Positions 21,467 to 33,963 of a stretch of DNA of 64,000 nucleotides are shown here, one piece after another. The position numbers and the translations under genes were made by a program. Under the pieces are notes generated by a model that saw nothing but the letters and a program-made list of their open reading frames with translations, made no database searches and had not been told where the DNA came from. Positions within the stretch are counted from its first letter, which is position 1. Each line of letters starts with the position of its first letter. This DNA is from Ustilaginoidea virens (taxonomy: Eukaryota; Ascomycota; Sordariomycetes; Hypocreales; Clavicipitaceae). Where the stretch lies: contig NC_057316.1 in the NCBI RefSeq assembly GCF_000687475.1, positions 186,001-250,000 of the forward strand, written 5' to 3'.

Positions 21467-24400
21467 ATGCCTCCCTATTCTGCAAGAAACAAGGTATGCC
21501 GCCAGCTGTCAACAGTTGTCATTGTCGCCAGAGGTACCACCTAAACTCGGCTGACAACCTCAAATCAGGTTCCCACCATTCAGAAGCTCGCAGAAGACCT
21601 CTCGCAGCGATTAAATCTTCAGAAAGCTGATGCATCCAAAGCGACCTCTGGAAAAGAATCTGAAAAAATTGCGGTCGCAAAAGCAGCTTCAAGAAGAAAA
21701 GTCGTTGATCCTACGACGAAGAATGAAGTTGAAATACAGGATGTGGACGGGTCGTTCGAGAATGCCATTCGTCGTCCGAAAATCACCATCCCTCGCATCG
21801 AGCATCTCCCAAAGGGCCAGGGTGAGGAGTATAGGCGCACTCTGGACGATCTAGCACCACCCGAAGCTGATCCAGAAAGGACGCATGAGCATTTCCAACG
21901 CAGCAAAAAATACCGGGCGACTTACCATCCACTCCCTCTAGCTGACCTGAAGTCCAGCTTTCAGGCATTGGAAGGAGCCATACATCAGACCACCGCGGTC
22001 ATCATGTTTGGTATTGTAGCGCTGAACTGGATATTTCTCGGTGGAGGCTGGAAAGGGCTACTCGCATCTTTTTCTACCGGGGCAGTTGTGGCATGCGGAG
22101 TGCATCTCTGGCTCCGTAACATACAAGAAAGTGCAACTGCTGCGACTTGGGATGCTGAGCGCCAGCGAGCAACTGCTGCAATAGAGTCGCTTGTTCCAGA
22201 ATCGGCAGAATGGATCAACTCGCTAGTTGATATCGCTTGGAAGTTGATCAATCCAGAGATTTTTGCTGCAATGGCGGATACGCTTGAGGATGTCATGCAG
22301 GCATCTGTTCCCCAAGCTCTGATACAAAATGTCAAGGTGTCTTCAATCGGACTTGGGGACGAAGCTTTCAAAATACTATCCCTTCGTTCCCTCCCCTCCG
22401 TGGAAGAAGACGCAGTGCAAAACGAGAAACGTGACAGCGAATTTTCGCAACAAGAGAAGGACGCAAAAAAGGAAGAGAGGGTATTGGAAGGTGAAGACGA
22501 CCCAAACGCAAAGTACTACAATCTCGAGGCCTCTTTCGCGTACCATGCGATTCCCGCCAAGGGCGTGATTGGAAAGGTTCGTGTTTTTGCATTTTTCTCG
22601 GCTTTGTATCGGGAGAGGGGGAGGCAAATGCTAATGCTGATTGAACAAAGGCCAAAAATTTGCATCTGGAAGTCATCTTCTTCCTTGGGGTTCAAGGTCT
22701 TGTAGGCGTTCCATTGCCTATATTCGTGGAATTGAATGGCATCATTGGCACCGTGCGTCTTCGATTCCAGCTTACACCGAATCCCCCATTTCTAAAGAAC
22801 TTGACCTTCACATTCATGGGCCTTCCAAAAATCGATGCTTCAGCAATACCGCTCACGTCCAAGGGAATCAACGTTCTGAACTTGCCGCTGATATCCAGAT
22901 TCATCAATTCTTCCATTGCCGCAGCACTGGACATGTATGTTGCCCCCAAGTCTCTCATTATGGATCTGTCCAAGATGCTGCAGGGCGATTCCGTGAAGAA
23001 AGAGACGGACGCCTTGGGGCTCATATATGTCAGGATCAAACGAGCGGAAGGTATCGCTGCTCAGGATAGGTTGGGCAAAAGCGATCCCTTCATTACTCTT
23101 GCCTTTTCAGAATTTGGAAAGCCAGTTTACTGCACCCGCATTATTGAACAAGATCTCAATCCCCGCTGGAATGAACAAACATGTGTCCTCGTATATCAGG
23201 AACAACTTATGGCAGGCGAGAGGCTCTCGGTAGAATTATGGGACTCGGACGTGATTACCTCGGACGATGTGGTTGGCAAAGTGCATTTCGATCTTCGGGA
23301 TTTGATAAAGAACTATAGCAATCGGATCGCCGAGCGCGCTGATACTCTTGAAAGCGAGAAGGGGGAAACTCTGCCGGGGAAACTGTACTGGGACGTCGGC
23401 TACTTTCCACGTGCGGAGTTCAAGGCATCTATGCAATCACACGGCAAGGATGTGTCTCTCCCCGACTCACTCCAAGACCGACCCGAGTTTCAAGATGACA
23501 AGGGTGTCGTGACCACGCTACATGAGGTCAATGTCACCACAACGCCTCCCGACCCCTCATTCCCTTCAGGTATATGCACAGTCCTTATCCATCAAGTGTC
23601 AAATCTCGAGGTGCATCGTCAGTCGGGAACCTTTGGCAGTTATGAAATCTGGAATCCGGCTCAAGCCACGGGAGAAAATACCGACGAAGAAGCGGACGAC
23701 TTGCCCTCTTCCTATTGCACGATTTTGCAGAATGACGAATTGGCGTTCAAGACCCGTACAAAGGTCAAAAGCTCGACGGCGATATTTAATGCCCAGACTG
23801 AGCGTTTTGTGAGAGACTGGCGCACGAGCGTTTTCACCATTACATGCCGAAACAGCGTCCACAGAGAACATGACCCGATTCTTGGTGCAGTCGTCATCAA
23901 GTTAAGCGAAGTCCTGAAGACGGCATCGCAGAAGACGGCGGTCTATGCTCTCGATGGCGGCATGGGATACGGCCGGATCTTGGTCTCAGTCTTGTTTAGG
24001 TCGGTCAATTTGAAGTTGCCCAAGAACTTGCTGGGCTGGGACCTGGGCAGCGTCGAACTCCTGGGCGACAAGGTCGTTGTCGAGGGTGATGTAGCTCGAG
24101 CTTTGTCCAATTCTCGAATTACTGTCGCTTCTGATTCCGGGAAACGCAACATTGCACGGAGCTGGATCGACAGCAGCGGGAACGGCGCTTGCACGACCGA
24201 ATGGAGTCTCGGCTACTTCAGAGAAGGTTCAAAAGAGCTGCAGCGCCACCGCGTCATCGTTCCTGTCCGCCATCGCTATCAATCTCCCCTTCGACTGCAA
24301 TTTTACAGCTCTGCAAGCCGGAAGCCCATCGCATACGCTGTGTATTGGCTTGCCGACTTGGTTGACAACACGTCCACGGAGCTCACTCTTCCGGTGTACA

Positions 24401-25218
24401 AGACGTCCCAGCCTAAGCAACTGACGCAGAACTACCTCAGGAGCGATGAGCCCGCAGACCAGTATGGGGTGGAAAAGATAGGCCAGGTCAAGTTAACAGT
24501 GCGATTCAAGATGGGCATGGATAATTCTCATTACGAGTGGCTCAAAACGAATGACGACTTTGAGAGTTTCGAAAGCTGGCGATGCACCCTTGCAGAGGGT
24601 TACCGCATCAGGATTGTAAAGCGCGAAACACCAGAAACAGTAAAGCAGTTGCTCAAGAGTGAGGAGACCAGTTGTGAGGATTCCAAAATGAGCACCAGTG
24701 ATGACGCAAGTAGCAAAGACGAAGAGGACGACGATGCCGCCGATTCAGAACAGCTCCGATTTCCCCGCAAGGCACCGGGAGCCGACGCGGAAACCGACAC
24801 GCCTCCTTCAAACCCGGAATCATCCACGAGCCAAGCATTCGCGCACGAGCTCGGCCAGTACGCCTCGTCCGATGACTCGACCTACACGGATGACGACGAT
24901 CCCTCAATTTTTGTCCAAGAGGATCTCATGGACTCGGAAATTGAAGATGAGGAGCTCAAGAAGCGGCGACAGAAGCAGGACGGTCGAGAGAGCAAAGCAG
25001 AGCTCCACCGAAAGCTCAGAGGAAGCATGAACATCAAGGCGGTGCGCCAGCTCAAGTTTGTCAAGGACGAGGCAAAGGTGCTGGGACGCAAGATTAAGAG
25101 CCGATTTAGTATGAAGGGGCGCGAGCCAGAAGGTAAGAAACCTTGCAGATTGGTGTCATGGTAGACTGCTCACTAATTGATGGCAAAAGTTGAAACGGAG
25201 ATTTCCCAAGGAAACTAA
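21467..25218 (+). CDS. SMP- and C2-domain membrane-contact protein (Mug190/tricalbin-like), copy B
   Basis: The inferred CDS is join(21467..21493, 21569..22576, 22651..25132, 25190..25218), encoding 1181 aa. All junctions keep phase. The last intron (57 bp, GTAAGA...AAAAG) replaces a read-through stop with the ending ...EPEVETEISQGN. The layout matches copy A: a membrane segment (about 151-192, VIMFGIVALNWIFLGGG and GAVVACGVHLWL), SMP (about 215-450, ESAEWINSLVDIAW onward), a C2 domain (about 467-565, GKSDPF and LWDSDVITSDD) and a second C2-like region. It adds a ~170-residue acidic, Ser/Asp-rich tail (SSKDEEDDDAADSEQ, DDDDPSIFVQ) and a basic end. Copy A also opens with a very short first exon, which supports common descent. 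ER-membrane localisation and lipid transfer are inferred from the family. Confidence 0.87.
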
Positions 25219-27046
25219 ACCGTCAGCCCCTAAAACGTCGGCCCCAGCTGAGTGTAGTCCATGCGCGTATCTTGGGTCAACTGCAACCGGCTGTTGTCGT
25301 CTGAAGATTTAGCCCTGGTGAGCAAGTAGGAGGAGCTACAATCAAGTCTATTGTCAGTTGTTGATGTCTGAAGTTGGTCCGTAGTCAAGTAGGAGGACAT
25401 CCAATCCATCTAGGTAGTCAGCTGTTGCCCTCTCAACCATGGTGACACGTAGGCAAACGTCCAACACCAAAATCCACACTGCGCAGCCTCCGTAACAGCC
25501 TCTGCTACATCTCACAGGCGCCGAGCCGGTCAAGTCCCGCGTAGTCGCCCACGGTCAAAGAGAATCGCACGCTGAAGCCGCAGAAGCTCCGAGTAACGAG
25601 CCCAATATATCACCTCTTAACTGCACTTGTGCCGCAGCTTTCCCACCCGATGGCGTCGGTAGCCACGCGTTGACACGTGCCCTGGTACATACCCAGGGTT
25701 TCGAGAGTTCGGAAGTGCTTATTCTTTGCTATTCTCCAACAGGATGCTCGCTTCCTCGGCGCTGCCGAATGAGCGGGCATAGGGCGGAAAAGTCACGCCT
25801 TGCGCCACGGCGTCGCCTAGGTAAGGGGGTACATGACTATTGGCAGTCATTGCGTTGGGCCGCGCGCATGCAGCCTTCCGGGGGAAAGACGATGGAATAT
25901 TGGCCCAGGGCGTGAAATCTGGCGATTCCTTACGGGCGAAATATGTTGCTGGGTGATGGTTTTCAAAGAGCCCTTGTGTTAAGCATAGAGAGGGCGCCGC
26001 ACCATCCAGCCCCATTCTTTGGCAAACACAGCAATGGAGGATGACCTTGGTTCCGGCTGGCATGACGGGGAAATCGACGTCATTGACGTCAAGGGCCCAT
26101 TATAGTCAGGTATGGTGGACAAACTTACAACATCCAGGCCAGACGAGTACAACCCAAGACGCACCGCGCTTCTTCGGATAACGCATCTGGCTGGTAGGAG
26201 TTGCACACGGCCGACGGTATTTCGGCAGATGGTCTTTCGACAGCCGGGGATCATAAGCCGGTGTGTATTGGTGGCAAGGCTCGGCACGAACCCCGCGGGA
26301 TTTTTACCGAGACGCTCTGCCGAGCACGCTTCGCATCCGATGGCCTGCGTTTGGGCAGATACCCTGCGTTTGTGCAGATGCCTCATTTCGAGGCATCGGG
26401 GGCGGGTGACACGGAACTCATGCAGCACACGCCATGACGGAGGAGGAATTCGAAGTCAAGAAGAAGGGAAAGCGAGGAAGAGCGACTGGTAAGTTGCATG
26501 CCCAGGAAGACTTGGGCCGAGCTACATGTCCGCATGCAAAGCGTCGTGCCGAGGGACTGCTTGCATCGCCAGATGCCGTGCTAGCAAGACATGGCGCGGT
26601 AATCAACAATATGCAGCTATGTGGCTTTCAAGAGAGGCTGTCTCCAGACGTGAGGAAGCAACTCCATCGCCAGATGCCTGGTGAGGAGTCACGTTGTGGT
26701 TGGTGTGAGTTGGCACTGAATTCAGCACTGTACAATGGTACCGGGAATTCACAAAACCAGCCGCCGTCTGCGCCGTGCGTCTGCTCCAGGGTCGTGATGA
26801 GGGCAGAAGCAAAGAAGAGATTCGTCAACACTTATTACAGAGTACGGCAGGGTGCTGTGGAGAGAAATGCCGCACCATACAGAGCGCACAGCACGCAGTG
26901 CACACAGTACTCCGTACACAGACCACAGTGCAATGTTGGGGTGGGACCAGCGTCAGCCCGCTCCAAGGCTGCTTACAGGGGAAAAACCCTCGAACCTGCC
27001 ATGTTTCAAACCATTGATCCTAACTTGAATTCAACTCGCACACAAG
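25219..27046. other. Intergenic region, no supported gene
   Basis: This 1.8-kb stretch lies between the copy B gene and the P450. The largest frame (plus 26434-27087, 217 codons) is basic and low in structure, has no domain and runs antisense into the P450 3' end, so I do not call it. A short imperfect duplication (AAGTAGGAGGA near 25325 and 25390) is visible. Confidence 0.4.
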
Positions 27047-28701
27047 CTACGGGGCCGATCCCGACCCCGACCCCGACCGCGGCGTGAGACAGACTTGCGT
27101 CCCGTTCCGCGAACTCAACGTTAGCGTCAGCTTTTCTTCCCACGGCCCCGGGTCACGGCTCTGCAGAGCGGAAAACTCCTGCAAGAGCCGCACCGTGACG
27201 TACGACACCTCTGTCAGGGCGTACTGCTGACCGACGCAGATGCGCGGGCCGCCGTTGAACGGCAGATACTCCCAGCGCGGCTGCAGCTTTCCGTCCTCCC
27301 ACCGCTCGGGGCGGAACTCGTCGGCATCCGGTCCGTAAAAGTCCTTTCTTCGGTGCATGGCGTAGACGTTGTAGCTGACGCGAGTGCCCTCGGGGACGAA
27401 AACCGGTGATTGACCATCGGGGCCCCCGCCCGTGGGCAAGACGGTGTCTCGTGTGGCTTGACGACTGTTCATGGGGACGACGGGGTGAATGCGCAAGGCT
27501 ACACACAAAATCAAACGTCAGTCTCTCGGATGGGCCCCCCCAGTTTCCTTTTCCACGTCAAATCCATTTTCTTACACTCGTTCATGCAGCACTTGAGGTA
27601 GCGGAGGTTCCGTAGCTCTTGGTAGCTAGGCAGTCGGCCGTCTAACGAGGAGACTTCGGCTTGCAGCTTGGCCCAGATGGCGGGCTTTTTAGCCAGCATG
27701 AAGAACATGTTGCTGAGCAGGCTGGCCGTGGTGTCGCGTCCGGCCAGCAAAACGTTCATGACCTCGTCCAGGATGCAGAGCTTGTCCGACGTTCGCCTCG
27801 CTAGCTCGCGCGAGAAGACGTACTTGGCGCGCTTGCCGTCGCCGTCGCCGTGGCGCCCCTTCTCATCCTCGGCCTCGACGGCCTCGACGGCCTTTTCGAC
27901 CAATTGCTGGGCAAAGTCGCGGCAGTACTTGTTGCACATCTTGGCCTTTGGGTCGCGGTAAAACTTGGACAGGCCGCCGAGGATGTTGCGTATCCGAATA
28001 TCATCCTGCGAGTAGTTGAAAGCCTCAGCAAAGCTGAGCTCGCCCGACGCGATGATGTCCTGCTTCAAACTCCCGACCGACTGGCCAAACAGGAATTCCG
28101 TGGCCGAGTCAATGGTGTAGCGGAAGAAAATCTCCTGCAGATCGACCGTCGTCTTCCCATCGCGCGGGATCAAGGCGAGCATGTCGGGGATCAGGGCCTC
28201 AAAGGCCGCCAGGTCGGCCACCTGCTCGCGCGTGAAGTTGGGCCGGATGAGAGCGCGCGAGTTGTGCCAGCGCTGGCCGTCGGTGTCGAAAATGCCCGTC
28301 CCGAGGAGAGGCCCAAAGTTTTTGAGGCGGTCGCCGAGGATGAAGTCGTCAAACTTGAGCGACAGCACCGTCTTGATGTTGTCGGGATCCGTGGTGAAGA
28401 TTATGCGCTTGCGCAGCACGTCCATGGAGTGGGTGGTCCCGCAGGCCTCGTAGCGCTGGGCAGACGTCTCGAGAATCTTGTGCTCCTTGGCACGACGCAG
28501 CTGTTGGCGGATCATGTCGAGGCCCAGAATAGGGTCAGCGGTGCGAAATCTGGCCGGGGGGCGACAACCGTGCTGACGCGCAAATCGACGACGAGCAAGC
28601 AGCTTGCGGATTCTGGACGCCCCGAGGCCGAGTATGGCGAGGCCGACGAGGGCAAGCACCAGGTGCCTGGCCGGGATAAGAAGAAGTTCTGACAGCTCCA
28701 T
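27047..28701 (-). CDS. Cytochrome P450, CYP52-like (alkane/fatty-acid hydroxylase type)
   Basis: The inferred CDS is complement(join(27047..27498, 27576..28701)), encoding 525 aa. The 77-bp intron (donor GTAAGA, acceptor TGTAG) is phase 1 and rebuilds the helix-K motif E375-S-L-R378. The start [14 protein letters not shown] opens an N-terminal membrane anchor (about 5-28). Hallmarks are I-helix AGRDTT (320-325), helix K ESLRIHP, a PERW motif (FRPERWEDG), and heme loop [10 protein letters not shown] with Cys463 as the iron ligand. [27 protein letters not shown] and [15 protein letters not shown] are typical of the CYP52 clan, whose members omega-hydroxylate alkanes and fatty acids at the ER. 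The C-terminus ends in an SGSGSG run. There is no partner reductase or biosynthetic cluster nearby. All key residues are present, so it looks functional. Confidence 0.9.
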
Positions 28702-30708
28702 GAGTTTGCTGGATGGATGGGATTTTGGATGCCGGCCAAGACAAGACGGCAAAGGAGTCGGGACGGCTGACGAGACGAGACGAGCCGGCGCAGGAAGGCA
28801 GGCAAGGTTTGGCGCAAGCTCTGGGTTCGGGGATGCGGGTATGGCATAGCCTTTTAGTAGGCAGGAGTGATGGAGCTGCTGCAGCGTGGAGAGCGGTTTT
28901 TCGTCGTCTCGAATCGGATGGTTGACGTGGTCCGTATTCCGCAGGCAAGATCGGGATAGCAGCCAGCTGAGGTAAGCCCCGCCTCCCCGCCGATGGCCCC
29001 ACCCAACGCGACGACGGTTGCGTAATGCATAACGCATACCGAGCAGTCAGCAGCGAGCAGCGAGCAGCGAGCAGTGAGCAGTGAGCAGTGAGTGAGCGCG
29101 CAGCACCTCCTTTTGGCCTTGCTTGTTGACGTGTCCCTCCCTCGTTGTTGCGGCCAGACGGAAGCAAGCTGTGCTGACACATCGGCTGCCGAGCTTGCTC
29201 GCCCGCGGCATCGGGCAGCAGCCAACTCGTCCACGACGAGCTATCCCGGTTGCCAATGCCGCCCAAAGCCCTATCCGAGAGCTCTTGCGCGTTGGCGGGC
29301 GTGCCAGTAGCTGTTAGCCGCGTGCAGCCCCGGTCGGCAAGGCGGCGTCCTCGGCTGTCTGAGTTGGCCGTGGGTGGGCGCTGCTAGGCGAGTGGGAGGG
29401 CATGCAGCCGTTGTCGGATTGCGTCGAGGCCAAAACTCCGATCCGCCGAGAAGGGAAATAAAGGTTGCATGCTACCTCGTGGGCCCGACCTGCGTCATCG
29501 CCATAGTTGCCGGCAGCGGTCGCTCATCAAAGCTCGCCGCGTCGTCAACAGCCAACTGCAGTCTCCCCATGTTCCGTTGGCGGCTGGACCGGCCCCATCA
29601 CCACCAGCCTCTGCAACCCTGGTCGAGATGCAGCAGTGCTGCCGGGGATTTACGTGCCTGCCCTGAATCGCGGGCCGTTGCAGCAAATCGTTTGTTCAGA
29701 GGTAGGCCCGAGTTGCCCCGGAAGAAGCAGAAGCACTTTGTACTGCTCCACCCCGAGTCTCCCCTACATTCGTAACACTCGCAAAGTGGTACTTACAACG
29801 CGGATCAACTGTTAAGCCCGAGTCAAAGCAATGCTTTCCCCCCATCTGCAGCAGTTCACGGCGTGCCTCCCGGCCCGTATTCCAAGTCATCGAGACGGAT
29901 TTGTAGCCCCCTGTTACCCTGTCGTGTGAGTAGAAAAACAGCGATTCGCCAAAGACGACACATCTGTTGCCACGTAGACACCGAGCATCTACGCGGGAGG
30001 ATGAAGAAAGTGGTGGCATGGCAATTTCCTCGCTATGTCGTTGTCTTGCATCACGCCGGAGCAAACAACATTCTAATGAGGCTTATAGGTGTCCGTCAGT
30101 TGCCCATTGCCAAGGAAAACCTGCAGGCTGCAAAACACACGTGCCTTGCAACTCTACGTCTTCGTCTTCACTAGGCGTTTCACACCGTAGAGCCCGGCAG
30201 CGGCAGCATGTCAGACAGTAAAAACCCCCAACAACCTCAGAGGCCCACGACCGAGTCTCTACTTGGTTCCATCGGCTACCGAGCCAAAATAGAGTTAGGA
30301 GGCAACAGGTCCTGATGAAGATGCGCCGACGGCGACTCTCTTCACCTGGCAACTTGCAATCCGACCCCAGGGAAGTGTGGCTGCGTGGCTGTTTCCAAGT
30401 TGCGGCCATGAGTTTGCCGAGTCCTGATAGCGTTTGCGCATACATGTCGTCGCGAAAAAGAACGGACTGTCTGCTGCTCTGTAGTACTTGGCTAGATGTT
30501 GATTTTATCCGGACCTGCATTGCAGTTGGGCCTGGACCTCAATAGCCCGGTTTCGACGGTTTCTAACCTCTCGTAGGCTCCTCGCTCGGTCTTGCGCGCC
30601 GTCACATCAAACGCCGACACAACAGCAGTGTCTTCTCCAGCGAAGGGCCTCGGCTCGTCTAGGTCACTGTCCCTTCTGTGTCCGCCCTGCCGAGAGTATA
30701 CGACACAG
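28702..30708. other. Intergenic region upstream of the P450
   Basis: 2 kb without a supported gene. Frames of up to 134 codons occur on both strands but overlap each other and have no domains. It includes the P450 promoter and a short microsatellite (separate entry). Confidence 0.4.
29041..29098. repeat. Short tandem repeat (GAGCAGY)n
   Basis: Seven-base units CAGCGAG/CAGTGAG repeat about eight times, the later copies with T in place of C. Confidence 0.85.
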
Positions 30709-33237
30709 CTATTTCTCCCCGTCAAACATTCTCCAGTCTCTCTGGCCGCCCGCCTGGCCGCCCGTTGGTTGACTGTCGCGGTCGTTGTTCCAAAGTCTCC
30801 GCTCCAATAGATCCTCGAGATTGCTGAGATGAACGCCCTGAAATGAGCTCCACCCAGCCGGCTTCGCTGACTGAATGCCCAAAACCGGTCGTGGGCCGGC
30901 GACGAAAGGGCGAACTCGATCCGTGTGTAACGTCACACGATTAAAGTCAAACGGGTTCTCTACCTTGACGCCTGATCCTGGCAGTGCATCTATTTTCGTA
31001 CCCTTTGGCATCCTCCCTGGCCACCATTCGTGGGCCGAAAGCGCCGGGCTGAATTCAACTACATACTCGTCACCCTGAACGTCGACGATTCGAGCAGGGA
31101 GGTAGAGATGCGAGTCATCGAGAGTATGGTAATGTAATCGAAAATCCGGGTACATGACCGGTGCCTCGACAGAGTCGCCGATATGAAAGCAGCGATACGG
31201 CCGGACATCGTACCTTTTAATACTTCTTTGCCACGGTCGCCACAGCCGCCGCGTGCCCTTGCCGAATTGCCTCAACAGCTCTTCGGAAAGGGAAAAGACG
31301 TCACCATCTTCGTCATCCTGTTCACCGTCCTGAGCTTCTGGCATATCGGTTGCGCCTTGCTTCGGTAAAGTGTCCCAATCGACATACTCTATCTCATCGC
31401 CATCCACTACCGTGACTCTCGAATCGTACCAAAATCCGTCATGCTCGACCTGGCCAAAATCACAGAATGAGCATCGCACCTCGGCAGTTCTGATACGCGG
31501 TCTTTTGGCAGGAATGGTACATACCTGAATCTTTTCGCCAACCTTTGGCGGGTCGACAAATACCTTGGACGGTCCCAGCAGCGCACAGTCAACTTCTGGT
31601 AAGCTAGAACTTGAGGAGTTGTTGTCATCGCTTGACGTTTTTTCACAGGAGTTCTTGAGAGGCCACGTGGAAAATACAATAACATTTGCACCTCCATCAG
31701 CCGTAATAACATACTCTCCTCCATGACATGCCTTGAACTCGGTGACGTGAAGGTCGCAGCTCCAGGCATGTTGACCCGATTCCAGCTCATGCCGGATAGA
31801 CAATGCAGCACCAACACAAATGCCCCCAATCGGACGTAGTTGCTTCGAGAGACTCTTGCGCTCGATTTGACCTGTTTGAAGATAACGAACGTAAACCTTG
31901 AAGTCTTGAGAAATATCGTTGAAGTGAGTAAAGAAGGCGTCGCCGCTTGCTTCCATGACCTCTCGTTCGGAAACGATTCCAAGTTCGTCAGATGTCGGAA
32001 CGGCAATAATTTGGGCGGAGATCCAGCCGACATGGTCAGAAGGTGACTCGATTGTGGCCGGTAATGGAAGATCACCAGGTGCCCTTTCGCATTCGACAAG
32101 TATGCCATAGCCTGCGATTTGGAGGGCCAATCTTCTAAGTGTATCACACAAGGAGGAGTCGCGAATAAGGCTGAAAAAGTCTCGAGGCTTGACGTAACCC
32201 TTGTGCAGCGGATCGAGAGCAGACCGAAGAGCCGGGAGCCAGAGCGGCCGGATAGTGGAAGGGCGACGTGTGCCCATTTGGTCGAGGCCGTAGCGAGATC
32301 CTTGCTCGTGAACGGCATCGATGTTTCCAGTGGCGAGAATCCCGGTCGGTATCTTTTTGAGAACGAAGCACGTTTCTACATCGTGTACGAATCTTGCCCA
32401 AGAAACATACAACGACTGCCAAAAAAGGCGAAGGGTTAGTACTATGCGGCGACAGGCGAGATTGGAAATTATACGGAGGGCATTATGTAAGCGCCCTTAC
32501 CTCGTAACGGAGAGCTGAGGCGTTGAGTTGGTCTTTTTGGAAGCGGTCTCTCCAAAATGATGCTCCTTCTGAGTTGCATGCTTGATAGTCTTGAATAGCC
32601 GACGTGTCAGGAAATAGGATAGCCTCCTGGAGTCGGTTCCGAAGGTTTTGGCATTCCTTTATGAGGCTTCCCACCATCTGGTCGATGTTGCCAGAACCCG
32701 TGCTGAGGTCCAGGTGAAGCAAGTTTCCATATACATTTGTTTGTGTGACGTGGGCGGGTTTGAGAATTTCCCCCCGACTCATCTGTTTCTGTTGCGCTGT
32801 TGCCATGTTGTGGAGAATCACGGCAGATATTGTGCTGTATATCCTGTGAAGTTGTTCGGCCTTGCGCTGAAATTCAGCGAGAGAAGGCCAGGAATCTTGT
32901 ACAAAGCCCACATGCGCTTGACAAATCTCTTGCCATGCGGTCCTGTCTTTGTCGCCATTGTCGCTCCAGCAGCAAGGTCGATGTCCAAGGTCATTGCGAA
33001 TTTTGTACACAAATCCGCAATGCTTTCCGGGACATGTGGGATAATGACAAACTCTGACATGAGAGGGATGTCCTTGTTGGCGGGGTTCTGAAACAAGGTC
33101 ACTAAGAGTCTTAGCTCAGTGTCCAGCAGTTGAAGATCTTCGGCAGCCCGGGGGATGGAGTCGACTCGGGTTTTGATTTCCGATCCCAGCTTAATGAGGA
33201 CTTGCAGGGTGGACAGAAGTTCAAAGGCCGACGACAT
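30709..33237 (-). CDS. Protein of unknown function, 795 aa, helical N-terminus
   Basis: The inferred CDS is complement(join(30709..32415, 32501..32866, 32923..33237)). The second intron has a perfect branch, GTACTAAC, and acceptor TTGGCAG (85 bp). The first is short (56 bp; donor GTCAAG, branch GCTGAA, acceptor TTTCAG) and is chosen because it alone restores frame. Residues 1-230 are predicted helical (MSSAFELLSTLQVLIKLGSE, then AEQLHRIYSTISAVILHN), reminiscent of the N-terminal helical modules of fungal STAND/NLR-type proteins, but no NTPase domain follows. The centre has a Ser-rich linker and CSFCDFG. The C-terminus (about 620-760) has Tudor/Agenet-like strands (FHIGDSVEAPVMYP, LYLPARIVDVQGDEYVVEF). 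The function is unknown; both resemblances are weak. Confidence 0.65.
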
Positions 33238-33963
33238 GGTGATTGTGTGCCGAAGACGGCTGGCTGTTCTGGGGGATGTAGGGAGGTATGTGCCGCAACT
33301 GAACAATCCCTCTTAGTCCTGAGAACATTGCAGTCGTCTGTGATCTGGTTGACTGATTCGCGAAGCCAAGAGTGCGGGATTCCTTTAGGACATGTTTGGC
33401 AAAGTGAGGCTGCTGCTGGAAGCGGGCTTCACCTTTTGCGAGAAATTGCGTGTGGGGGCTAGCAGGGTGAGGCGTAGCTTCCCGCTTTGCCTCTTCGGCC
33501 ATCTGGTGATGCTGAGCATTTTAGGGTGAGCCCGAATTGACGCTATGACGCATAATCTAACCGCTAGACTCAAATTAGTATGTAGAACTGATGTCTGCTC
33601 GCGTAAACCCAAGCGAACGGTCTATATTTTGCACAAACCCCCGTCTCTCCTGTCAATCGCGGTGAAACTCCCTAGGGATTCGCGGTATATCGAGCTACCA
33701 AGGGCCGCCAAATGCGTGAAGGAGGTATAGCCGGCGAGGGAAAAATGCCGTCGTTATACTGTAGACAACAAATTTGGGGTGGACAACTCTCTTTTCTCCT
33801 CCGCATTTGGCTAGTTCGTACCAAGTGGGGCACTTGGTAGGCCGGCGGGTATTTCATCTCAGCTAAGCTCTTCTCGGCCAGATAATGCCAAACCAAAAGC
33901 CCGTCCCCTCCCCCACCACGAAAAGTTTATAAGTTAAGACATGTTCATCTCAGATCCGACTCC
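33238..33963. promoter_or_regulatory. Divergent intergenic region
   Basis: 726 bp between two divergently transcribed genes. It presumably holds both promoters. No further gene or repeat is recognised. Confidence 0.45.

Noticed and set aside
26434..27087. 217-codon plus-strand frame
   Set aside because: No domain, basic low-complexity composition, no splice or promoter support, and it runs antisense into the P450 end.
27047..28701. Possible biosynthetic gene cluster around the P450
   Set aside because: No synthase, transferase, transporter or pathway regulator is encoded nearby.
29374..29775. 133-codon plus-strand frame upstream of the P450
   Set aside because: Overlaps other frames of similar length on both strands, has no motif and no plausible start context.
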